Positions 1 through 7,800 of a stretch of DNA of 64,000 bases are shown here, piece after piece. The position numbers and the translations under genes were made by a program. The notes beneath the pieces were generated by a model, which was not told the DNA's origin, searched no databases, and saw only the letters and a program-made list of their open reading frames with translations. The first letter of the stretch is position 1, and each line of letters starts with the position of its first letter. This DNA is from WTAW01 sp964406575 (GTDB lineage Bacteria; Acidobacteriota; Aminicenantia; Aminicenantales; Aminicenantaceae): the NCBI GenBank assembly GCA_964406575.1, contig CAYOSH010000013.1, positions 46,212 through 110,211 on the forward strand, in the 5' to 3' direction.

Positions 1-995
1 CCTGTGGCGTTGTCCTCTGCGCCCGTGGCGCCTGCATGAGCATCGAGGTGACCGCCCACCATCACCACCTCATCGGCAAGGTCTGTTCCGGGCAGTTCGG
101 CAATGACGTTGTAGTCCTTTAGATTTTCTTCGGAATACGTTACGCGGATCTCTACTTCCATCTCCACGGGAATTCCCTTTGCCATGATACGCATGATCCG
201 GTTGTAGTGTTCTGCGGCCATAACCAATTCCGTAGCCTGTTGAGGTGCTCCTTCCTCCCAGGGCCTGCCCGGAACTTTTGTGACCATTACGACGCCGTCA
301 TCATACACTCGTTCGGGAACGACGACAGCCACAGCACCCTCTTCAATCAGAAAGTCGATAATTGTTCTTCGTTGCACTCCCGTACGATCGTTATGCCGGT
401 CTTTGCGGTCCTGTTTTTGGACTTTTATCTGAGTCGATGCCATCCGATCCAGTTGTTCTTTGGACAAAATAACCGCGTCAGGCTGAAAATTGGGCGCCAA
501 GTCCCGCTTTGGTTCTGTAAACACAATGGCTCCCTTCAGTTTTCCCTTGAATGGATCCAAGTCACTCAAAGAGGAAATCTCCTGAAAATTCATAAAGATC
601 ACCGCCCCTCTCACTTTTCCATTCGTGGGAGCAGACCATGATTGAGGATAGGCAATCAAGGGCATGTACTGGGGCGACATCATGTGGACAGAAGTGTATT
701 CATTCTGCCATCCGATCCCGAATTCATATGGATCCAATGTGACATTGGACAACCCATACTCTTCGAATTTCGTTTTGACCCATTTTGCGGCGGCAAGATA
801 GGAAGGAGACTTGGGCAGTCGAGGACCATAGACATCTGTCATATAACTGACGTCTTCCATAATGTGGGAATTTTGGAAGCCCTCTTCGCGTATCTTTTCA
901 ACGACATCCCAGTATATTTTCTCCTGAGCCATTACCGAGGCAGATAACAAACAAATGCATAGACACACGAGTATGATCTGTGGGGTCTTGTTCAT
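1..995 (-). CDS. M28-family exported metallopeptidase, N-terminal part (runs off the window)
   Basis: A zinc aminopeptidase/carboxypeptidase Q-like enzyme acting outside the cytoplasm. The start at 995 follows a GGAGGGAAG ribosome site. Residues 1-23 are a signal peptide (a hydrophobic run ending in SVMA, then QEK). The middle resembles the protease-associated domain insert of this family. The last visible residues contain GGHLDAH (H316) and the AEDNAT segment (D328), the first two zinc-site motifs of M28 peptidases. The rest of the catalytic domain lies left of position 1, so the catalytic Glu and later ligands cannot be checked. It is transcribed away from the sugar operon at 1333, with a 337-bp divergent spacer between them. 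Family assignment is firm; substrate is unknown. Confidence 0.85.
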   Translation of the reverse strand, partial: MNKTPQIILVCLCICLLSASVMAQEKIYWDVVEKIREEGFQNSHIMEDVSYMTDVYGPRLPKSPSYLAAAKWVKTKFEEYGLSNVTLDPYEFGIGWQNEYTSVHMMSPQYMPLIAYPQSWSAPTNGKVRGAVIFMNFQEISSLSDLDPFKGKLKGAIVFTEPKRDLAPNFQPDAVILSKEQLDRMASTQIKVQKQDRKDRHNDRTGVQRRTIIDFLIEEGAVAVVVPERVYDDGVVMVTKVPGRPWEEGAPQQATELVMAAEHYNRIMRIMAKGIPVEMEVEIRVTYSEENLKDYNVIAELPGTDLADEVVMVGGHLDAHAGATGAEDNAT

Positions 996-1332
996 CAATC
1001 TTCCCTCCAGAATAATCATTTGGTCATGCTCTTCAATGCTGTCTTGCTTGGGGGCAAACAACAGCAGCGATTGCGCAAGTGTGTTCCTTAGAGTAGCGAG
1101 TCTATCCTCTTTTTGCAGAGGATAGCCTTTACACTTTATGTTCAAATTTTCATATCATTTTAGCAGAAAAGTGATAAATTTTTATTAAATCATAAAACAT
1201 ACAATATTTTCCAGAGATGGAGCTCTATTCGTCACGGATGTGCCGGACGAATTCTTGACTCTATGGAGGCTTTGTGCTAGATAGATGAGGTTTGATTCAT
1301 GCATCTTGGACAGATTTTATTCACATACGGTC
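996..1332. other. Divergent intergenic spacer with a perfect 9-bp hairpin
   Basis: No coding signal was seen in this AT-rich spacer between the M28 peptidase and the MoaD-like gene. It contains a perfect inverted repeat, CTATCCTCT at 1102-1110 and AGAGGATAG at 1117-1125, with a 6-base loop. No convincing T-run follows on either strand, so it is not called a terminator. It may be an operator or an RNA leader hairpin. Confidence 0.4.
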
Positions 1333-1602
1333 ATGGAAAAATCGGTATCTGTTACTGTCAGATTTATCACTCTGATGCAACGATACTCTGGTCGAAGAGA
1401 ATTCAAGATGGCTCTTCCGAACGATCCCAGCAAAGCTATTGAAGCCATCATCACCCATTTTCACATTCCTTGGAAAGACAACCTCGAAAAACGAACACGG
1501 ATTTTCATCAACAAACAGTTTGCAGAGTCTTACATCAAGCGTGGAGAGAAGCTGAAAACAGATGATCTTATTGCGTTCATTCCCATCAGTGGAGGAGGAT
1601 GA
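1333..1602 (+). CDS. MoaD/ThiS-like small sulfur-carrier protein
   Basis: An 89-residue beta-grasp (ubiquitin-like) protein ending in the sequence ISGGG. The exposed C-terminal Gly-Gly is the site that a ThiF/MoeB E1-like enzyme adenylates and then converts to thiocarboxylate in molybdopterin, tungstopterin or thiamin synthesis. The domain starts at MEKSVSVTVRF, so ATG 1333 was chosen; an ATG at 1285 would add 16 residues that do not look like the family. Neither start has a good ribosome site. It lies 33 bp upstream of the symporter. A ThiF-type enzyme (29736) and a pterin-dependent AOR (24963) are elsewhere in the window, so a role in tungsten-cofactor sulfur transfer is possible. The partner and pathway are inference. 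Confidence 0.7.
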   Translation: MEKSVSVTVRFITLMQRYSGRREFKMALPNDPSKAIEAIITHFHIPWKDNLEKRTRIFINKQFAESYIKRGEKLKTDDLIAFIPISGGG

Positions 1603-1635
1603 GTTTAATCACCAATAAGGACTAAGCCCGAATAG

Positions 1636-3258
1636 ATGAATACATTCCAAGCGCTGGATTGGGTTGTCGTAGGGCTGTACTTTTCCATCATTCTCGGAAT
1701 CGCCCTCTGGGTCCTCCGGCAAAAACAGGAGTCCCCCACCGATTACTTCCTGGCAGGCCGGCATGTGGGTTGGTTTGTGATCGGGGCTTCCATCTTTGCC
1801 TCCAATATCGGTTCTGAACACATCGTGGGACTAGCGGGCACTGCGGCTAAATCCGGAGTGGTCATGGGGCACTATGAACTCCATTCTTGGCTGGTCCTGC
1901 TCTTGGGGTGGGTGTTTGTACCTTTTTATATGCGCAGCAAAGTGTTCACTATGCCGGAATTCCTGGAGAAGCGATACGCTCCGGAAGCAAGATGGTTTCT
2001 GTCCCTGATCACTCTCGTCGGATACGTACTCACAAAAGTGTCTGTCACCGTTTACGCTGGAGCCGTTGTTTTTAAGGTCCTCATGGGGATCGATTTCTGG
2101 ACAGGAGCGCTGATCGTTGTCGTTCTCACCGGTATTTACACGGTATTGGGCGGATTGAAGGCTGTGGTCTACACCGAAACACTTCAGACAATTGTCCTCA
2201 TTGCAGGTTCAGTGACAGTCACCGTCATCGGCCTGATCAAAATCGGGGGCTGGAATAATCTGGTCTCCATTGCCGGAGTTGACCACCTCAACTTGTTCCT
2301 GCCGGCTAACCATCCTGACTTCCCATGGACTGGAATGATCTTTGCGCCACCTATCGTGGGCCTCTGGTATTGGTGCACAGACCAGTACATCGTTCAGCGC
2401 ACCCTGGCCGCAAAAAATGAAACACAGGCGAGGAGAGGGACCATATTTGCGGCCTATCTGAAACTACTGCCCTTCTTTATATTCATCATTCCTGGTGTTA
2501 TCGCTTTTGCTCTTTCCAAAACCGGATATTTCCAACTTCTCGAAGCAGACCAGGCGTTCCCCACATTGGTTAAAACGCTCTTGCCCACCGGACTCAGGGG
2601 ATTGGTAGCCGGAGGACTTCTGGCTGCACTCATGAGCTCATTGGCTGCGGTGTTCAACTCTTGCTCCACGTTGTTCACTATGGATATCTACAAAAAACTC
2701 AAACCTCAGGCATCAGCGAGAACATTGGTCGCAGTGGGACGTATTGCGACCGGTGTGGTCGTTGTGTCTGGGATCTTCTGGATTCCCTTCATGAAGTACA
2801 TTTCCGGAGAACTCTATCACTATATTCAAAGTGTGCAGGCCTATATCGCACCACCTATTGCCGCAGTTTTTCTTTTGGGATTGTTTTTTAAACGGATAAA
2901 TGCCCGTGGCGCAATGGCTGCACTTGTGGGTGGATTTTTGCTGGGCATGGGCCGGTTGATCGCAGAAATTCTCAAGGAAAACCTGAGTGGGTTGTTGTAT
3001 GCCTTCGCAAACTTGAATTTTCTTCATTTCTGCATCTTCCTGTTTTTGCTCTGCATCGTCGTGATGGTCGGTGTGAGCCTCCTCACTCCTGCGCCACTGT
3101 ATGAAAAAATCGAAGGGCTCACTTATGCGACAACGGTTGCTGCTGATAAAGCCCGCTCTCGAGCGAGCTGGAACACCAGAGATGTCGTTCTTTCGGTGAT
3201 CATCATCGTAATCCTTGCCCTTGTCCTGCTGTACTTCTCGCCATTGATCCTATCTTGA
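1636..3258 (+). CDS. Sodium/sugar symporter, SGLT type (SSS family)
   Basis: A 540-residue integral membrane protein with about 13-14 hydrophobic segments, the usual size for the solute:sodium symporter family. Near the N-terminus, ASNIGSEHIVGLAG matches the broken first core helix of SGLT-type carriers. Near residue 335, ALMSSLAAVFNSCSTLFTMDIYK matches the TM8 segment that holds the sodium site in SGLT proteins. These signatures favour sugar over amino-acid or acetate transport. It heads a tight plus-strand block with xylose isomerase and xylulokinase, so xylose or a related pentose is the likely cargo (inference). Only a weak AAGGA lies upstream of ATG 1636. Confidence 0.88.
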   Translation: MNTFQALDWVVVGLYFSIILGIALWVLRQKQESPTDYFLAGRHVGWFVIGASIFASNIGSEHIVGLAGTAAKSGVVMGHYELHSWLVLLLGWVFVPFYMRSKVFTMPEFLEKRYAPEARWFLSLITLVGYVLTKVSVTVYAGAVVFKVLMGIDFWTGALIVVVLTGIYTVLGGLKAVVYTETLQTIVLIAGSVTVTVIGLIKIGGWNNLVSIAGVDHLNLFLPANHPDFPWTGMIFAPPIVGLWYWCTDQYIVQRTLAAKNETQARRGTIFAAYLKLLPFFIFIIPGVIAFALSKTGYFQLLEADQAFPTLVKTLLPTGLRGLVAGGLLAALMSSLAAVFNSCSTLFTMDIYKKLKPQASARTLVAVGRIATGVVVVSGIFWIPFMKYISGELYHYIQSVQAYIAPPIAAVFLLGLFFKRINARGAMAALVGGFLLGMGRLIAEILKENLSGLLYAFANLNFLHFCIFLFLLCIVVMVGVSLLTPAPLYEKIEGLTYATTVAADKARSRASWNTRDVVLSVIIIVILALVLLYFSPLILS

Positions 3259-3300
3259 ACAGGAGATGTGGATTATTAAGGAGTGTTTTGGAGGGAAAAA

Positions 3301-4407
3301 ATGAATAAAATGCTTAAAGATCTTCGTTACCAGAATTTGGCCATCTCTCCTGAAAAGATGCTTCAAAATCTGAAAAAGGATCTGGAGATCAATGTCTCAG
3401 TCGGCATTTGGTATTTCACTCCAGGAGGAGGTCGGTTTCACGACAGGTTCGTCGAAGAGGCCACAATTCCCGATCGGATCGAAATGGCAGCTGAAATGGC
3501 CGGGTTGGGAGTGAAGGGCATCGAAGCCCACTATCCCGATGAGGTGAACGAAGAGAATGCTCATCTCTATAAAAAGCTAGAAGAAGAGACCGGAATCAGG
3601 TTGGTTGCGGTTCCCTTTTCTCACTTCTTCGACAAGATGTTCGAGTTCGGCTCACTCTCCAATCCCAACCCAGACATACGAAAAAAAGCCACAGAGATCG
3701 CTGTCGGCGGGTTGAGACTGGTTAGAGATATGGACGCAGATATGGCCATATCCTGGCCCGGAATGGATGGTTACCGCTATTTGCACGGAAAACCCTTTAT
3801 GCAGATGTGGGATCTCCTTGAAACAGCAATGGCAGAGGCCATGGATACAGTGCCCGGAGTGAGGGTCGCCATCGAGCCCAAAGGGTATGAGCCTGTGCCT
3901 AATAATATCTATCGCACGACAGCAGAAGGATTGTTAGCCGCCCAAAGGATTGAAAAGAAAATGAAGAATCCTGAAAATCGTCGACTCCTTGATGAGGGAC
4001 ATACCTTGGTCGGTCTCAATCCAGAAGTGGGTCATGTCAAGATGAGCTTCGAGATCCTTCCAGCGGCATTCTCCTTGGTAATGATGGATGGTCGTCTTGC
4101 CCACACACACTGGAACAGCCAACCTGACGGCAATTACGACCAGGACAACAACATCGGTGTCGTCAATCCCCAAGAGACTGAAGCTTTGCTGTATTCTCTC
4201 TGGGCCTACGGATATAAGGAGTATTTCGGGATCGACATCAATCCTGAGAACATGCCTGTGCAAAAGGCTGTAGAATTGAACATCATGGCGCTCGAAAGAA
4301 TGAAAGAGAGGGTCAGGCGCCTTCCCCATGAGAAAATCATAGAGTGTCATCTCCATTCGGAAACTCACCGGGGTGAACTGGAGGAGATCCTCATCAATAA
4401 CTGGTAG
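3301..4407 (+). CDS. xylA: Xylose isomerase-like TIM-barrel enzyme
   Basis: Predicted cytoplasmic aldose-ketose isomerase (D-xylose to D-xylulose), 368 residues. ATG 3301 has a clear GGAGG at 3290-3294, so an upstream in-frame start at 3283 was rejected. Class I xylose isomerase motifs are present in order: the catalytic AHYPD pair (H77, D80), the metal site IEPK (E192, K194), LNPEVGH (E242, H245) and NYDQD (D280, D282). Together these match the two-metal site of actinobacterial-type enzymes. The gene lies between a sugar symporter and a xylulokinase-like gene (9 bp gap), which supports the assignment. A related sugar such as another pentose or 6-deoxyhexose cannot be excluded from sequence alone. 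Confidence 0.8.
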   Translation: MNKMLKDLRYQNLAISPEKMLQNLKKDLEINVSVGIWYFTPGGGRFHDRFVEEATIPDRIEMAAEMAGLGVKGIEAHYPDEVNEENAHLYKKLEEETGIRLVAVPFSHFFDKMFEFGSLSNPNPDIRKKATEIAVGGLRLVRDMDADMAISWPGMDGYRYLHGKPFMQMWDLLETAMAEAMDTVPGVRVAIEPKGYEPVPNNIYRTTAEGLLAAQRIEKKMKNPENRRLLDEGHTLVGLNPEVGHVKMSFEILPAAFSLVMMDGRLAHTHWNSQPDGNYDQDNNIGVVNPQETEALLYSLWAYGYKEYFGIDINPENMPVQKAVELNIMALERMKERVRRLPHEKIIECHLHSETHRGELEEILINNW

Positions 4408-4416
4408 GATATCATC

Positions 4417-6078
4417 ATGAACAAAGAACTTTTTGCAGGATTGGATGTGTCCACACAAAGCTGCAAGCTCGTGGTTATTGATACAGAAGCAGAAGAAGTC
4501 ATTCATGTTAATTCTGTGATCTATGATGAGGATCTGCCAAAGTACAAGACACAAAACGGTGTGATACAAGGCCTTGGCCTTGGAGTGTCTGAATCTGATC
4601 CAAAGATGTGGGTGGATGCCATACACATGGCCTTTGGGAGGTTGAAAGCATCAGATGTCTCTCTGGAACACATTCGTTCCATTTCTGTCTCAGGTCAACA
4701 ACACGGCCTCGTCGCACTGGATGATGAGGGGAATCTGACCCGTCCACGGAGCAAATTGTGGAACGATTTCTCAACGGCTGAGGAGTGTGGAATTTTGACC
4801 GATCGTGTGGGTGGCCAGGAAGCCATGATCCAAGAAGTGGGAAACAGCCAGAGGACAGGATACACAGCCCCTAAAATCTTCCATATGTACCGGCATGAAA
4901 AAGAGATCTATCAAAAGTCGACGACCTTTTTTGTGGTTCACAATTACGTCAACTGGTTCCTGACTGGTGGTAAAGAAGGGGGTGTGCGGGTCATGGAGCC
5001 GGGCGACACATCCGGTATGGCTCTGTGGAATCCCAGTTCTGGAAAATGGTCGGACAAAGCCATCGGAGCCATCGATCCAGGGTTGAGGGGTAAACTCCCG
5101 CCGATCAAACCGTCTGATCAAAGCATTGGACGTATATCGCAAACTCTGGTTGAAAAATACGGATTTTCACCAAACTGCACTATCGATGCCGGGTCGGGAG
5201 ACAACATGTACGGAGCCATCGGCACTGGCAACGTCCGCCCCGGGATCGTGAGCGTCAGTCTGGGCACCAGCGGAACGGCTTTTTCATTCATGGAAGAGCC
5301 CTTTACCGATCCCACCGGAGAGATCGCTTCCTATTGCGATAGTACGGGACACTTCCTTCCTTTGCTCTGTGTCTCCAACCTGGCGAACGGATACAATCAA
5401 ATTCTCACCCAGTTTGGACTGACCCACGAAAAGTTCAACCAGATCGTCCGGAAAACAAAACCGGGGAATGACGGGAAACTGCTTATCCCCTGGTACAGCG
5501 GAGAAAGGACACCGGATCTTCCTCATGCTGCGCCTGTGTATTTCGGGTTCGGATTGGAGGATTTTACCAGAGAAATTCTCTGCCGGGCAGTTTTAGAGGG
5601 TCACGTTCTCAGCCTCTACGACGGTTTCCGCCGCATGTCGCTGGATACCGATGAAATCCGTCTGACTGGAGGATTATCTCAATCTGAGGCCTGGTGTCAG
5701 ACGATCGCCAATGTCTTCGAAGCAGAAACTGTTCCCGTTGAGGGTGAAGGCGCGGCGTTGGGAGCCGCTTTACATGCAGCATGGGTGTGGTTCAAGGAAA
5801 ACGGCGGACATGATTCTATTCAAGAGGTGGTGGATCCCTTTGTCATCTTTGATGAAAAAAAACGAAAAAAACCGGAGACAGCAAACATCCCCGTCTACCG
5901 GGCTATGAAACGACTCTTTCACGCTTTAAGTCTAAGGCTAAGAGGACAAAAAGGAGATGACCCGTTTTCTTTAAGAACCGATCTTTCGTCTCTCATAGAT
6001 CAACCTAAAAAAAAAGAAAACCTGAGAGGATATTTAGCCTGTGCTGTTGTATGTGTCGTTTTGAGTGTGATACACTGA
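4417..6078 (+). CDS. xylB: Xylulokinase-like FGGY sugar kinase with an unusual C-terminal tail
   Basis: Predicted to phosphorylate D-xylulose to xylulose 5-phosphate, feeding the pentose phosphate pathway. The N-terminal FGGY domain begins LFAGLDVSTQSCK (phosphate loop). ISVSGQQHG and the kinase-typical SGDNMYGAIGTG and SLGTSGTAF loops follow, and LTGGLSQSEAWCQTIANVF is the C-terminal nucleotide-site motif. Xylulokinases are usually about 490-510 residues; this one has 553. After about residue 500 comes a basic stretch, a run of nine A at about 6007-6015 (lysine-rich) and a hydrophobic end, none of which resembles the family. A lost stop codon or a frameshift in the A-run could explain this. 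It follows xylA by 9 bp. Confidence 0.82.
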   Translation: MNKELFAGLDVSTQSCKLVVIDTEAEEVIHVNSVIYDEDLPKYKTQNGVIQGLGLGVSESDPKMWVDAIHMAFGRLKASDVSLEHIRSISVSGQQHGLVALDDEGNLTRPRSKLWNDFSTAEECGILTDRVGGQEAMIQEVGNSQRTGYTAPKIFHMYRHEKEIYQKSTTFFVVHNYVNWFLTGGKEGGVRVMEPGDTSGMALWNPSSGKWSDKAIGAIDPGLRGKLPPIKPSDQSIGRISQTLVEKYGFSPNCTIDAGSGDNMYGAIGTGNVRPGIVSVSLGTSGTAFSFMEEPFTDPTGEIASYCDSTGHFLPLLCVSNLANGYNQILTQFGLTHEKFNQIVRKTKPGNDGKLLIPWYSGERTPDLPHAAPVYFGFGLEDFTREILCRAVLEGHVLSLYDGFRRMSLDTDEIRLTGGLSQSEAWCQTIANVFEAETVPVEGEGAALGAALHAAWVWFKENGGHDSIQEVVDPFVIFDEKKRKKPETANIPVYRAMKRLFHALSLRLRGQKGDDPFSLRTDLSSLIDQPKKKENLRGYLACAVVCVVLSVIH

Positions 6079-6103
6079 CTGTCTTTTTAAGGAGAGATCT
6101 GAA

Positions 6104-7546
6104 ATGAAGGCAAAAAAAAGTTTCGGCATAATTTTATTCATTATGTTACTTATCATGGTCAGCAGTTCTTACGCCCAGGTGCCAAAGCCGGGTTCAGGGA
6201 GAGATGCGGCGAATTTTATTCCGATGCGGGAACGTGTCAAGCTCATGGAAAAGTTCTGGGCATGGAAAAAGAAGAACGTGCTTCCGAAAATCATGCGAGA
6301 ACAAGGGGTGGACATGTGGATTATCCGTAATGATGAGGAGCCTCTTTACCGGCAGACATCGTACAGAGAACATCCGGTTTACCTTTCGCTACTTCCGGCA
6401 AACCATGAGGGCATGGTAATACCGAGCAAATTTGCGCAGAGATCCATGGACGTCCCCGAAACTCTGGTATTTTTTGACACGGGAAGTGAAATTCAGTACC
6501 TTGAGCCGAAAGATTTTGCCGAACTCGCACAAATGGTGAGAGAAAGGGACCCCAAAAAGATTGCAATAAGTATGAAGAACCTGTATATCCGGAAACAGAA
6601 AATCGGAGACTCGGAACAGATAACCATAATCACGAGCGACGACATGCAACGAGCTCTGGGAAGTGAATATGCTTCCCGCACCGTTAATTCGTTGCAACTG
6701 GGCATACTGTGGCTCTCGATTATAGGTCCGGAGCAGCGAAGTGCGTACCGCTATGTGCAGGGGGTGCAAAACGACATTCTTGCGGAAGCCTTTTCGAATA
6801 AAGTTATTATGCCCAATGTCACCACAATCGAAGATCTGAATTGGTGGATACGGAACAGGTGTCAGGATCTTCATCTGGATATTGATAACCATCCATCGGT
6901 TGTCGTGCTGAGAAGGCCGTCGAAGATCGCTGAATACCCAGAATCCGCTCAATATTTCCGTCGCGGCAGTGCCGGAAATGGTGCTGATGTGATCATCAGG
7001 CGCGGAGATATTGTGGGATTGGATTCAGATATCATGCTGCTCGGCCTGGAAACTGATTCTCAGCAGTTTGCCTATGTGTTGCAAGAGGGTGAGACTGATG
7101 TCCCTGAAAGTTTGAAGGAGGCGTTACGGCTTATGAACGAGATGATCGATGCCTACAGAGCGGCCTACGTGTTGGGCCGTACCGCAGAGGAGATCCGTGA
7201 AGCCGGTAACAAGATCGAGCCGAATGATCCGCGTATACTCAGAGCAAGATTCGGATTCCATCCCCCTCCGATGTTCATCCGGCGATTTTCTCAGAACGGC
7301 TTGCAATTCTCGCGAGGGACGTACGTTGCGGGAATCGGTCCCGGCTACAAACAGCATCCTCTGTACTCCCCTGCCCTCACACTCCATTACAATACGCTTT
7401 ATGCGCATGAACCCTCTTTCACTTTTGCCGTTCCGGAATGGGGTGAAGACGGTTTATCATTTGCAGTGGAACAGCTCGTGGTGTTTACTGAAAGAGGATG
7501 CGAATATCTCGACAGAGCAAACCTCGAGTGGCATGTCATCAAATAA
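6104..7546 (+). CDS. Exported M24-family (Xaa-Pro dipeptidase-like) metallopeptidase
   Basis: 480 residues with an N-terminal signal peptide (residues 1-24, hydrophobic core then SSSYAQ) and a good ribosome site, AAGGAG. The N-terminal half resembles the creatinase/prolidase N-domain. The C-terminal half has the pita-bread layout. GLDSDIMLLGLETD supplies two aspartates about 11 residues apart, HEPSF supplies a glutamate and VEQLVVFTERG a final glutamate, consistent with a dinuclear metal site. The canonical GHGIG histidine motif is replaced by GIGPGYKQH, so the histidine position is uncertain. Likely periplasmic cleavage of proline-containing peptides. It is the last gene of the plus-strand block and has no obvious link to xylose use. 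Confidence 0.72.
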   Translation: MKAKKSFGIILFIMLLIMVSSSYAQVPKPGSGRDAANFIPMRERVKLMEKFWAWKKKNVLPKIMREQGVDMWIIRNDEEPLYRQTSYREHPVYLSLLPANHEGMVIPSKFAQRSMDVPETLVFFDTGSEIQYLEPKDFAELAQMVRERDPKKIAISMKNLYIRKQKIGDSEQITIITSDDMQRALGSEYASRTVNSLQLGILWLSIIGPEQRSAYRYVQGVQNDILAEAFSNKVIMPNVTTIEDLNWWIRNRCQDLHLDIDNHPSVVVLRRPSKIAEYPESAQYFRRGSAGNGADVIIRRGDIVGLDSDIMLLGLETDSQQFAYVLQEGETDVPESLKEALRLMNEMIDAYRAAYVLGRTAEEIREAGNKIEPNDPRILRARFGFHPPPMFIRRFSQNGLQFSRGTYVAGIGPGYKQHPLYSPALTLHYNTLYAHEPSFTFAVPEWGEDGLSFAVEQLVVFTERGCEYLDRANLEWHVIK

Positions 7547-7580
7547 TTTTAACTTATTCACTTTTACGATGCCGGCCTGA

Positions 7581-7800
7581 TTTTCGCATTGGACTGCTTA
7601 TAACGAAATGATCGGAGGCGGCGGTTGGGGTGGTCGTCAAGCCGGAAAATCTGGTTATCTTATACGTTTGATCGATGGCCAATGGACGCCCACCTCTCCC
7701 GATAGGGGTCTCAGCGGCGAACATGGCTGATAAAGTCACCATCGATATTCCACGCGCATTCCGGGGCAGAGAAAAAGCTGTCGTGATCGCTCCAGTATCT
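7581..7800 (+). pseudogene. Decayed ThuA-like fragment
   Basis: There is no intact gene here, but the plus strand encodes a protein-like stretch: HWTAYNEMIGGGGWGGR, then GYLIRLIDGQWTPTSP, then a stop at 7728. The reading appears to continue in a different frame as MADKVTIDIPRAF from 7723. The GGGGWGGR block after a WTAYN helix, followed by a short VTIDI strand, resembles ThuA/glutamine-amidotransferase-like domains such as the intact one at 11481. It has neither a start nor an end, and it is overlapped by the 3' end of the HEAT-repeat gene on the other strand. This reading is by eye only; the ThuA identity is moderate at best. Confidence 0.4.

Noticed and set aside
3934..4626. Minus-strand open frame of 230 codons
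   Set aside because: Antisense to xylose isomerase and xylulokinase, both well supported.
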